A stretch of 8,448 nucleotides of DNA. Source: Victivallales bacterium. Lineage in GTDB: Bacteria > Verrucomicrobiota > Lentisphaeria > Victivallales > SZUA-371. The notes beneath the pieces were generated by a model. The model saw nothing but the letters and a program-made list of their open reading frames with translations, searched no databases and had not been told where the DNA came from. Both the position numbers and the translations under genes were made by a program. The stretch is from assembly GCA_028691155.1 (NCBI GenBank), contig JAQUZV010000081.1, forward strand, positions 1 through 8,448. Reading direction: 5' to 3'. Positions 1-6,383 of the stretch are shown here, in pieces; within the stretch, counting starts at the first letter, position 1; each line of letters begins with the position of its first letter.

Positions 1-843
1 TTCACTGTAGCTGTCGTTGTACTGCAACGCCAGTTCCACATCGATACCGTCGCGTTCCCGGTGCATGTAAATGACGTTGCTGTGCAGTACCTGCTTGTTG
101 GCGTTGAGGTGCCGGACAAATTCACAGATGCCGCCCTCGTAGTGGAAGGTCTCATGCCGGACCTGACCGGCGGCGTCCACGGTGCGTTCATCGGTGAGGG
201 TAATGGAGATGCCCCGGTTAAGGAAAGCCAGTTCGCGCAACCGGTTGGCCAGAATGTCCCAGACGTAAGTCCGCTCGGGGAAGATTTCCCCATCCGGCTT
301 GAAAGATATTTCCGTTCCGGTGCCTTCGCAGGGGCGGATCTTTTTCAACGGACTGACAGTAACGCCCCGTTCAAAACGGATATGGTGGGCCCATCCTTCC
401 CGATGCACTTCCACTTCCAGCCACTCGCTCAGGGCGTTGACGCAGGAAACCCCGACCCCGTGCAGACCGCCGGAGACCTTGTAGGAGTTATGGTCGAATT
501 TGCCCCCGGCGTGCAGGACGGTCAGCGCCACTTCCACCGCCGGTTTTTTCTCCTTTTCGTGGAGGCCGACCGGGATACCGCGACCCCGGTCGGTAACGGT
601 AATGCTGTTGTCGGAATGAATCACCACATCGATTTTGTGCCCATATCCGGCCATGGCTTCGTCGATGCTGTTGTCCACCACTTCGTAGACCAGATGGTGC
701 AGACCGCGCTGCCCGGTGTCGCCGATATACATCCCCGGACGGAGACGTACGGCTTGCAGTCCTTCCAGTACCGTGATTTTATCCGCGCCGTAATCACTGG
801 CGTCGTTGATTGCTGCGGGTTCCAGGTTTTCATTCTCAGACAT
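1..843 (-). CDS. gyrB: DNA gyrase subunit B, N-terminal part (runs off left edge)
   Basis: GyrB is the ATPase subunit of the gyrase A2B2 complex, which introduces negative supercoils in the cytoplasm. Seen: 281 codons open to the window edge, starting MSENENLEPA. RPGMYIG lies at residues 35-41. The GHKL ATP-binding residues are present: EVVDNSIDEA with N58 (E. coli N46), TDRGRGIP with D85 (E. coli D73), and the glycine-rich lid GGLHGVG at 125-131. HAGGKFD (111-117) and RLRELAFLN (201-209) are typical of GyrB. The ATG at 841-843 has GGGAG (851-855) seven bases upstream. The N-terminus is about 10 residues longer than in E. coli. The remaining two thirds (rest of the transducer and the TOPRIM domain) lie outside. 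ParE is the alternative, but the close match to gyrase over this whole stretch favours gyrB. It follows the transporter gene after about 200 bases and probably has its own promoter. Confidence 0.95.
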   Translation of the reverse strand, partial: MSENENLEPAAINDASDYGADKITVLEGLQAVRLRPGMYIGDTGQRGLHHLVYEVVDNSIDEAMAGYGHKIDVVIHSDNSITVTDRGRGIPVGLHEKEKKPAVEVALTVLHAGGKFDHNSYKVSGGLHGVGVSCVNALSEWLEVEVHREGWAHHIRFERGVTVSPLKKIRPCEGTGTEISFKPDGEIFPERTYVWDILANRLRELAFLNRGISITLTDERTVDAAGQVRHETFHYEGGICEFVRHLNANKQVLHSNVIYMHRERDGIDVELALQYNDSYSE

Positions 844-927
844 ATTGCCGCTCCCGTGATATAATATATAAACCTTAAAATATTTTCTGCTGCAATGAGG
901 TTGGAATACCATTCCGAACCATCGATA

Positions 928-956
928 AATCTATCATGGATCGACCGGTTTTTCAA
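928..956 (-). promoter_or_regulatory. candidate sigma-70-type promoter for gyrB
   Basis: On the minus strand TTGAAA (951-956, one mismatch to TTGACA) is followed after 17 bases by TAGATT (928-933, four of six matches to TATAAT). A start near 921 would give a leader of about 78 bases before the gyrB ATG. The position fits independent transcription of gyrB. The -10 is imperfect, so this is a candidate by motif only. Confidence 0.45.
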
Positions 957-1049
957 TGATCTTTCCGGATATTTTCGCCCATTGTTCCATCGGGAAAACC
1001 CGGCCGGGAATGGGAGATGATAATCCTTGCGGCTGTTATGGTTCCGTAA

Positions 1050-1961
1050 TTATTTGTGTCCGGTCGGAAAGCGGGCCTCCGCCGGGTGGTAATGCAGGTA
1101 GATGTTGCGGACGGCGGCCACCCGGCTGCGGATGGCATTTTCCGCCCGGGTGGCGATGCGGTCGCCTTCCGCGACGCTGAGGGCGCCGTCGACGCCGAGG
1201 GTCAGGTTCAGGAGCAGGTAGGGGCCGAAGCGGTGCGCTCTGATGTCCTCGACATCGAGGAAGCCGGGAACCGCATCGAGCACCTCGCGGATTTGCCGCT
1301 GGAGTTCATGGCCGGGAACGGTGTCCATCAGGTCGTCGGACGATTCCCGCAGGATATGAATGCCGGTCCGCAGGATCAGCAATGCGACAATTGCACCGGC
1401 CAGCGGGTCCACCCAGGGCATGCCGTGGCGACCGAGAAAGATCCCCAGCGCGGCCGCGGCCGCGGCAAAAATGTCATTGCGGTGATCGTAGGCCAGGGCC
1501 ATGATCGCCGGACTGCCGATTTTGCGGCCGATGCGGCGGGTGAAGACGGTAAGGACGATTTTGAGGGTGACGGTGAACAGTGCCACGGCCAAAGCCCAGG
1601 ACGAAGCGCCTTCGTAATCGATTTTTCCGGTCAGAAGGTCGTAAACCTTATTGACCGCGTCCCAGAAGATTGCCACCGCGGTGGTCATGACAAATGCTCC
1701 CACCACCAGTGCGGCAATGCTTTCCAACTGGCGATGACCGTACGGATGTTCTTCGTCGGCCGGCTTGTGGGCCAGGTTCATAAAAATCTTGACCACCACA
1801 TAATAAACTACGTCGGAGGTGGAGTTGATGCCGTCGGAAAGCAGCGCCGGACTGTGGCCGATAATCCCGAAAATGGTTTTCAGGCCGGCCAGAATGATAT
1901 TGGACAACAAGCCCAGATTGACGGCCATCATGCCCGAACTTTTTTTGGCGAAAAATCCCAT
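1050..1961 (-). CDS. cation diffusion facilitator (CDF) family metal efflux transporter, probable Mn2+ type
   Basis: A 303-residue inner-membrane metal/proton antiporter of the CDF family, usually a homodimer. Seen: hydrophobic helices over residues 12-205, the CDF hallmark HPYGHRQLE (72-80) in the cytosolic loop, a cytosolic C-terminal domain from about 215, and histidines in YLHYHP near the end. The predicted transport site is N46xxxD50 in TM2 (SDGINSTSD) and D159xxxD163 in TM5 (YDHRND). This matches the N-D-D-D set described for bacterial Mn2+ exporters such as pneumococcal MntE, rather than the H-D-H-D or D-D-H-D sets of Zn2+ transporters. H160 next to D159 leaves some ambiguity. The ATG at 1959-1961 is preceded by GAGGGG a few bases upstream. 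It starts 48 bases after the fabI-like stop, so it is probably in the same transcript. Family assignment is secure; the metal is inferred. Confidence 0.9.
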   Translation of the reverse strand: MGFFAKKSSGMMAVNLGLLSNIILAGLKTIFGIIGHSPALLSDGINSTSDVVYYVVVKIFMNLAHKPADEEHPYGHRQLESIAALVVGAFVMTTAVAIFWDAVNKVYDLLTGKIDYEGASSWALAVALFTVTLKIVLTVFTRRIGRKIGSPAIMALAYDHRNDIFAAAAAALGIFLGRHGMPWVDPLAGAIVALLILRTGIHILRESSDDLMDTVPGHELQRQIREVLDAVPGFLDVEDIRAHRFGPYLLLNLTLGVDGALSVAEGDRIATRAENAIRSRVAAVRNIYLHYHPAEARFPTGHK

Positions 1962-2009
1962 ATTCCCCTCTGCGGGTTGAAGTTAATGCTGCCGGCTGAC
2001 CAGGCGGCG

Positions 2010-2813
2010 TCAGTCTTCCCGAACCGCTTTGGCCACGATTTCCCGGTCGAAGAAATTGGTTGCCATTCCGGCATCGACCACCACGGTCTGGGCGTTGATG
2101 CCACCGGCGCGCGGACTTAACAGGAATGCCGCCACATCGGCCACTTCCTCCGTTTTCAACGCCGCTTTACGCAACGTTGCCTTTTCCGCGAACAGATAGG
2201 GTTCGATATAACCGGGGATGCCGGCCGATGACGACGTTTTCAGCAATGCCGCGCCCACCCCGTTGACCCGGATGCGGGATTTGCCGCTCAATGATTTGGC
2301 CAGAAAGCAGATGCTCGAGTCGAGCGCCGCTTTGATCGGGGCCATATAACCGTAACTTTCCGCCGCCATGCGGGTGGTGGAAATGGAGATGGTCACCATG
2401 GCGCCGTCGGCATCCATATGGGGTTGGAACAGTCCGGCCAGTTGAATAAAGGAGAAACAGGATATTTCCATGGCCCGGAGAAAATCTTTCTTTCTGGTCA
2501 GGTGAAAGGGCTGGATCCCGGCGGAATAGTTGGCAAACGCGATACTGTGAACCAGACCGTAAATCGGCTGGTGGGCCGTGCCGGCCGTCGCCGCCAGGTT
2601 CCGGAGCTGTTCCTCGTCACTGACGTCGCACTGATAGACCGGGCAGCCGGGAAAATATTTCGTTACGGCTTTTTCCGCCTCGTCGCCCAGCACCGAAAAC
2701 AACAACTGTGCTCCGGCTTCCTGCAACGTCCGGGCAATATGAAATGCCACGCTTTTACGGTTGGCAACCCCGAAAATAATAATTTTCCGGTCTTTCAGAC
2801 GAAGAAAATCCAT
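2010..2813 (-). CDS. fabI: enoyl-[acyl-carrier-protein] reductase, FabI-like, divergent
   Basis: A 267-residue short-chain dehydrogenase most like FabI, which performs the last, NAD(P)H-dependent reduction of each fatty-acid elongation cycle. Seen: a FabI-type cofactor loop GVANRKSVA (15-23), CDVSD (62-66), HSIAFAN (89-95) as in Gram-positive FabI, the catalytic Y154-x6-K161 (SYGYMAPIK), and a C-terminal VVVDAGM. Odd points: the conserved Tyr about ten residues before the catalytic Tyr in FabI is missing (the stretch reads SISTTRMAAES and looks about two residues short), and the usual SAGPIRT after the lysine helix is replaced by GVGAALLKT. Start: an in-frame TTG at 2820-2822 would add three residues, but ATG 2811-2813 gives the MDFL start typical of the family and has purine-rich GGGGA and GGGA upstream. 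It lies 49 bases after fabG. A FabI-related SDR with another substrate is possible. Confidence 0.8.
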   Translation of the reverse strand: MDFLRLKDRKIIIFGVANRKSVAFHIARTLQEAGAQLLFSVLGDEAEKAVTKYFPGCPVYQCDVSDEEQLRNLAATAGTAHQPIYGLVHSIAFANYSAGIQPFHLTRKKDFLRAMEISCFSFIQLAGLFQPHMDADGAMVTISISTTRMAAESYGYMAPIKAALDSSICFLAKSLSGKSRIRVNGVGAALLKTSSSAGIPGYIEPYLFAEKATLRKAALKTEEVADVAAFLLSPRAGGINAQTVVVDAGMATNFFDREIVAKAVRED

Positions 2814-2862
2814 TTTTCCCAATCCCCATCGATGTGGTTTGAAACGATATTGCGGACAAATC

Positions 2863-3600
2863 CTACAGCCCGCCGGTCACGTTCAGCGTGGTTCCGGTAA
2901 TATACGATGCTGCGGCCGAAGCCAGGAATTCTACGGCCCCGGCGACCTCCGCCGGCGTTCCGAACCGCTTCAGCGGCACCTGATTCTTATATTCCTGCAA
3001 CAACTCTTCCGGCAAATCGGCAATCAGTTCGGTGTCGATAAAACCCGGAGCAATGCAGTTGACGGTGATTTTACGCTTGCCGACTTCCTTGGCCAGCGAA
3101 CGGGCCAGGGCTTCCACTCCGGCTTTGGAGGCGGCGTAATTGGCCTGACCCGCAATGCCCAGCCGTCCGGAGGCGGAGGAGGTGAAGATGATCCGTCCGA
3201 AGCGATGGCGCGACATCCGCATGACCGCCAGTTTGCTCATGTTGAAAGCGCCCGAGAGGTTGACCGCAATGACGCGGTTCCAGTCCGCCGCCGGCATCAT
3301 CGCCACGACGCCGTCATGCCGGATTCCCGCATTGCTGACCAGAACCTGAAGCGATTCGAAGTCACGGTCGAATGCGGCAAAAAACTGTTCGGCCTGTTGA
3401 TAGTCGGAAACGTCGAAACGATAGAGTTTCAGCGGATACCCTGTCCATTGGGCGGCAAATTCCGCCGCTTTGTCGGTATTGCCGGCATATGTCGCCGCAA
3501 CCCGCGCCCCATGACGGAGAAAGTTCTCCGTAACGGCCCGGCCGATGCCGCGCGTACCGCCGGTGACGATTACATTGTAAGAGGCAAAATCATCTGACAT
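2863..3600 (-). CDS. fabG: 3-oxoacyl-[acyl-carrier-protein] reductase
   Basis: A 245-residue NADPH-dependent SDR of the FabG family, reducing 3-oxoacyl-ACP in type II fatty-acid synthesis. Seen: cofactor loop TGGTRGIG (13-20), FDVSD (62-66), SNAG (89-92; most FabG have NNAG), the tetrad N114, S142, Y155 and K159 (YAASK), IAPGFIDT (183-190), and an ending TLNVTGGL, slightly shorter than E. coli FabG. The ATG at 3598-3600 has GGGGA seven bases upstream and gives normal family length. An in-frame ATG at 3648 would add 16 residues lying in the hairpin region and is unlikely. It is the first gene after the rplQ terminator and is followed closely by the FabI-like gene, so the two reductive steps of elongation are paired. 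A role in a secondary acyl or polyene pathway cannot be excluded, because FabG paralogues are common. Confidence 0.9.
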   Translation of the reverse strand: MSDDFASYNVIVTGGTRGIGRAVTENFLRHGARVAATYAGNTDKAAEFAAQWTGYPLKLYRFDVSDYQQAEQFFAAFDRDFESLQVLVSNAGIRHDGVVAMMPAADWNRVIAVNLSGAFNMSKLAVMRMSRHRFGRIIFTSSASGRLGIAGQANYAASKAGVEALARSLAKEVGKRKITVNCIAPGFIDTELIADLPEELLQEYKNQVPLKRFGTPAEVAGAVEFLASAAASYITGTTLNVTGGL

Positions 3601-3627
3601 GGCAACATCCCCGTGGAAATGAAATCC

Positions 3628-3646
3628 GGGCGCCGTAAAGACGCCC
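3628..3646 (-). promoter_or_regulatory. small hairpin in the fabG leader
   Basis: On the minus strand GGGCG and CGCCC form a 5-base-pair stem, extended by one U-G pair, around a 7-base loop. It sits between the rplQ terminator and the fabG ribosome binding site (3608-3612), which it leaves free. It has no T-run after it, so it is not itself an intrinsic terminator. It may protect or shape the 5' end of a fabG transcript; that role is inferred. Confidence 0.35.
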
Positions 3647-3651
3647 AAACG

Positions 3652-3677
3652 AAAAAACCCTGGCTGGGCCAGGGTTT
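3652..3677 (-). terminator. intrinsic terminator of the ribosomal operon (after rplQ)
   Basis: About 20 bases past the rplQ stop, the minus strand has a perfect 10-base-pair inverted repeat, AAACCCTGGC / GCCAGGGTTT (3668-3677 and 3655-3664), with a 3-base loop CCA. A T-run continues from the stem through 3652, giving six consecutive T. This is a textbook Rho-independent terminator and marks the end of the rpmJ-rplQ transcript. Some read-through into fabG is possible. Confidence 0.93.
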
Positions 3678-3699
3678 GCCGACGCTTGCGTCCGTGGAA

Positions 3700-4119
3700 T
3701 TAAGCGTTTTCCGCCGCTGTTTCCGCTGCCGCTTCCGGAGCTGCCGCCGCGGGAGCCGCCGCAGCGCCTTCCACCAGTTGCAACAGACACATTTCCGCGG
3801 CGTCACCGATGCGGACGCCGGTCCTGATGATCCGGGTATAACCGCCGTTGCGGTCCTGATACTGCGGGGCAATCTCATCGAAGAGCTTCTTGACCGCAGT
3901 CTTGTCATGCAGACGGGAAACCGCCAGACGATGACGATGCAGGTCGCCTTTTTTGCCGAGGGTGATAAGCTTCTCGGCCACGCGACGGGCGATTTTGGCC
4001 TTGGCCACGGTGGTCTTGACCTGTCCGGTCATGAACAGGCTGCTGACCATGTTGGCCAGCATCGCATTGCGATGTGCGCTGGTGCGACCCAGCTTTACGG
4101 TATCAACCTTATGACGCAT
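3700..4119 (-). CDS. rplQ: 50S ribosomal protein L17
   Basis: L17 is a large-subunit protein located near the exit of the nascent-peptide tunnel. Seen: 139 residues starting MRHKVDTVKLGRTSAHRNAM, followed by ARRVAEKLITLGKK, RLHDKTAVKKLFDEIAP and NGGYTRIIRTGVRIGDAAEM, all matching the L17 core. Residues from about 118 on form an Ala/Pro/Glu-rich tail absent from the core fold and likely flexible. The start overlaps the rpoA stop in TAATG (4117-4121), and a full AGGAGGT (4126-4132) lies inside the end of rpoA six bases before the ATG, so its translation is probably coupled to rpoA. It is the last gene before the terminator at 3652-3677, in the rpoA-rplQ order usual in bacteria. Confidence 0.98.
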   Translation of the reverse strand: MRHKVDTVKLGRTSAHRNAMLANMVSSLFMTGQVKTTVAKAKIARRVAEKLITLGKKGDLHRHRLAVSRLHDKTAVKKLFDEIAPQYQDRNGGYTRIIRTGVRIGDAAEMCLLQLVEGAAAAPAAAAPEAAAETAAENA

Positions 4120-5144
4120 TATTCTACCTCCTGATCCTGGGCTTTGACCCGTTCGGCTTCTTTCTCGATCATCGCCAGCAACGGTTCACTCAGCGACATA
4201 CCCAGGCTGAATCCTAATTTTTCCAGTTTTTCCTTGATTTCGTCGAGCGATTTCTTCCCGAAGTTGCGGTATTTGAGCATCCGCGATTCGGTTTTGGTGC
4301 ACAGTTCGCCCAGCAGTTTGATGTTGGCGTTGTTCAGGCAGTTCATGGCACGAACGGAGAGGTCGAGAATCTCGACATCCTGCGACAACATCTTGTACTG
4401 CTTCATTTCCTCGTCGGAGAACTGCGACAGCGTATCTTCCTCGCCGACCTGTCCGCCCAGGAACGGACGCAGGTGTTCCTTCAGAATCTTGGCGGCGTCT
4501 TCCACCGCATCCTGCGGCGAAATCCGGCCGTCGGTCCACACTTCCAACTGCAGACTGTCCATTTCGGTTTCTTCCCCGACGCGGGCCGCTCCGACCTTGT
4601 AACGGACGCGGGTTACCGGACTGAACAGACAATCGACCGGAATTACCCCGATCGGCTGATTCGGCGTCTTGTTTTTTTCCGCCGGAACATAACCTTTGCC
4701 CTTGGCAATGGAAATTTCCGCCCGGAACGGGATGTTCTTGTCCAACGTGCAGATGATCTGATCCGGATTGAGCACTTCCACCGTGCTGTCGGTAACAATA
4801 TCCGCGCCGGAAACAATTCCGGCCTTTTCACGTTTGATTTCCAGCGTTTTCGGCACATCGCCGTGCAATTTGAGGTGAATCCGCTTCAAATTGAGGATAA
4901 TGTCGGTAACGTCCTCAACGACGCCGTCGATGGAGGCGAATTCGTGGGCAACGCCATCGATCCGCACCGCCGAAATAGCGGCGCCTTCCAATGAAGACAA
5001 TAAAACCCGACGCAACGAATTGCCTAAGGTATGACCAAAACCGCTCTGGAAAGGCGCCGCGATAAATTTGGCGTACTTGTCAGTCGCCGTGCCGGCTTCG
5101 ATTTCAAGTGCTTGAGGCATGGGAAATCCTGATGCAGCAGCCAT
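4119..5144 (-). CDS. rpoA: DNA-directed RNA polymerase subunit alpha
   Basis: Alpha dimerises to nucleate RNA polymerase assembly (alpha2, beta, beta', omega). Its C-terminal domain binds UP elements and activators. Seen: 341 residues, somewhat longer than E. coli (329). The N-terminal dimerisation motif SGFGHTLGNSLRRVLLSS is at 34-51, followed by LEGAAISAVRIDGVAHEF and VVEDVTDIILNLK. The C-terminal domain contains VRAMNCLNNANI with R265 and N268 at the same numbers as the E. coli DNA-contact residues, then NFGKKSLDEIK (294-304) and GFSLGM (311-316). A charged tail of about 25 residues follows. The N-terminus has about ten extra residues before LEIE. The ATG at 5142-5144 has GGAGG (5151-5155) six bases upstream. 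It starts 31 bases after the rpsK stop with no rpsD between, and overlaps rplQ by one base. Confidence 0.99.
   Translation of the reverse strand: MAAASGFPMPQALEIEAGTATDKYAKFIAAPFQSGFGHTLGNSLRRVLLSSLEGAAISAVRIDGVAHEFASIDGVVEDVTDIILNLKRIHLKLHGDVPKTLEIKREKAGIVSGADIVTDSTVEVLNPDQIICTLDKNIPFRAEISIAKGKGYVPAEKNKTPNQPIGVIPVDCLFSPVTRVRYKVGAARVGEETEMDSLQLEVWTDGRISPQDAVEDAAKILKEHLRPFLGGQVGEEDTLSQFSDEEMKQYKMLSQDVEILDLSVRAMNCLNNANIKLLGELCTKTESRMLKYRNFGKKSLDEIKEKLEKLGFSLGMSLSEPLLAMIEKEAERVKAQDQEVE
4126..4132 (-). promoter_or_regulatory. strong Shine-Dalgarno of rplQ within the rpoA 3' end
   Basis: The minus strand reads AGGAGGT, ending six bases before the rplQ ATG and lying inside the last rpoA codons. 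Together with the TAATG stop/start overlap it fixes the rplQ start and supports both re-initiation and independent ribosome loading. Confidence 0.85.
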
Positions 5145-5175
5145 TTTCTTCCTCCAGTTATGTTATTTTACCCAG

Positions 5176-5631
5176 TTATACGCGACGTCTCTTGCGGGGA
5201 CGGCAACCATTGTGCGGTACCGGAGTAATATCCTTAATGGCAGTTACTTCCAAGCCGGCGGCGGCAATTCCGCGCACCGCGGACTCGCGACCGGCACCGG
5301 GTCCCTTGATCCGGACTTCCACTTCCTTCATCCCGATCGCCTGGGCCTTCTTGGCCACATCGCCGGCAATTACCTGGGCGGCATACGCGGTGCTCTTACG
5401 GGATCCCTTGAACCCGTTTTTGCCCCCGGTGGACCAGCACAAAACATTGCCGTGCAGATCGGTAAAGGTTACTTTCGTATTGTTGAACGTGGCATTGACA
5501 TAGGCAATGCCGGACGGAACGTAACGTCCGCCCTTCTGTCTCTTTCTCACTTCCTTGGTCTCGGCTCCGCCTTCCGTCGCGGTGTCCGCTGCGGCCTTGA
5601 CCTCTTCCTGCGCAATCATTTCTTCAGCCAT
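5176..5631 (-). CDS. rpsK: 30S ribosomal protein S11
   Basis: S11 is a small-subunit platform protein near the E site and the mRNA path. Seen: 151 residues. The core from about residue 34 (GGRYVPSGIAYVNATFNNT) matches S11, with FTDLHGNVLCWSTGG, KGSRKSTAYAAQ, IKGPGAGRESAVR (108-120) and a basic end PHNGCRPRKRRRV. The asparagine of PHNG (141) is the one known to become isoaspartate in E. coli S11. Unusual: a roughly 30-residue, Glu/Ala/Thr-rich N-terminal extension precedes the core. Start: ATG 5629-5631 is chosen. An in-frame TTG at 5638-5640 lies too close to the AAGG motif to be used; that AAGG is ten bases from the ATG, so the Shine-Dalgarno is weak. It lies 68 bases after rpsM and 31 before rpoA. 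Confidence 0.97.
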   Translation of the reverse strand: MAEEMIAQEEVKAAADTATEGGAETKEVRKRQKGGRYVPSGIAYVNATFNNTKVTFTDLHGNVLCWSTGGKNGFKGSRKSTAYAAQVIAGDVAKKAQAIGMKEVEVRIKGPGAGRESAVRGIAAAGLEVTAIKDITPVPHNGCRPRKRRRV

Positions 5632-5699
5632 AGTATTCAAACCTTGATTTGCTGCTTGTCTCTTGTTCCGTCACTCATGCGGCCGATCGCCGGTCAACC

Positions 5700-6098
5700 T
5701 TACTTGGTTGCCGCCAGACGACGCTGAGTCTTGTCACGGATAGCTCCGACCGTAACCTTCTTGCCTTTACGGGTACGGGCATTGGTTTTGGTCCGCTGTC
5801 CGTGTGCCGGCAGATTGCGGCGATGACGCGAACCGCGATAGGAGTTGATGGACTGCAGCCGGCGAATATCGGAGGTCACCATACGGCGCAGTTCCCCTTC
5901 GACCACCATGTCATTCTGAAGAATAACCGTGATCTGGGCAATGTTTTCATCGGTCAGGTCGTTGGCTTTCAGGCCGACCGGAATCTTGCACTTGGCCATG
6001 ATTTCCAGCGCCTTGGCCGGACCGACGCCATAGATATACTGGAGGGCGTATTCGATACGCTTTTTTCCAGGAATGTCAACACCAATGATACGTGGCAT
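5700..6098 (-). CDS. rpsM: 30S ribosomal protein S13
   Basis: S13 sits in the head of the small subunit and contacts P-site tRNA and the 50S subunit at the inter-subunit bridges. Seen: 132 residues starting MPRIIGVDIPGKKRIEYAL, the helix-two-turn-helix stretch YIYGVGPAKALEI, and then SYRGSRHRRNLPAHGQRTKT and NARTRKGKK, which are nearly invariant. The C-terminal tail after GKK (VTVGAIRDKTQRRLAATK) is longer and less basic than in E. coli (118 residues in total there). The ATG at 6096-6098 has GAGGA (6109-6113) ten bases upstream. It begins 23 bases after the rpmJ stop, clearly in the same transcript. Confidence 0.98.
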   Translation of the reverse strand: MPRIIGVDIPGKKRIEYALQYIYGVGPAKALEIMAKCKIPVGLKANDLTDENIAQITVILQNDMVVEGELRRMVTSDIRRLQSINSYRGSRHRRNLPAHGQRTKTNARTRKGKKVTVGAIRDKTQRRLAATK

Positions 6099-6121
6099 AA
6101 TAATAATTTCCTCTGTTTGAT

Positions 6122-6238
6122 TTAACCCTGTCTCTGCTTGTGTCTGGGGTTACGGGAACAAATAACCCGTATCGTGCCGGCGCGTTTAATGATTTGGCAA
6201 TATTCGCACCGCCGTTTCACGGACGCTCTAACCTTCAT
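6122..6238 (-). CDS. rpmJ: 50S ribosomal protein L36
   Basis: A 38-residue large-subunit protein, the smallest in the ribosome, starting MKVRASVKRRCEYC and ending RHKQRQG. Seen: the zinc-ribbon ligands C11, C14, C27 and H33, so this is the zinc-binding (C+) form rather than a zinc-independent paralogue. Length and ends match the family exactly. ATG 6236-6238 is preceded by AGGGG (6248-6252) nine bases upstream. It is the first gene of the operon here, reading into rpsM. In E. coli it is preceded by secY, but here the upstream side is an AT-rich promoter region and a divergent phosphofructokinase gene. Confidence 0.97.
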   Translation of the reverse strand: MKVRASVKRRCEYCQIIKRAGTIRVICSRNPRHKQRQG

Positions 6239-6383
6239 AATTCAGTACCCCTAAATTACCGTGTTATTTTTCAATCTTTGGTTTTTCAAAAAAAACTCGA
6301 TTTCTTTTAATTTTCAGCTACGAAGATTAAAATCATGTCATTTATGCGGTGGAATATATGTACATAAAGACATAAGAATTTAT

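Noticed and set aside
61..864. A 267-codon plus-strand frame opposite gyrB
   Set aside because: The minus strand encodes unmistakable GyrB with all ATP-binding motifs over the same bases.
858..876. TATATT close to the gyrB start as its -10 box
   Set aside because: Transcription would start inside the Shine-Dalgarno, leaving no usable leader, and no -35 box is well placed.
979..1015. The inverted repeat after the transporter gene as an intrinsic terminator
   Set aside because: The outer stem is six base pairs with an irregular interior, and no T-run follows on the minus strand.
1056..2120. A 354-codon open frame on the plus strand opposite the transporter
   Set aside because: It spans two clear minus-strand genes and their gap, has low-complexity His/Gln/Gly-rich sequence and no recognisable domain.
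2538..2540. Ala at the position of E. coli FabI Gly93 as a sign of triclosan or diazaborine resistance
   Set aside because: Drug-sensitive Gram-positive FabI proteins also read HSIAFAN here, so Ala at this site is a normal variant.
3601..3648. A longer fabG start at ATG 3648
   Set aside because: It would place 16 unrelated residues across the leader hairpin, and a good GGGGA motif precedes ATG 3600.
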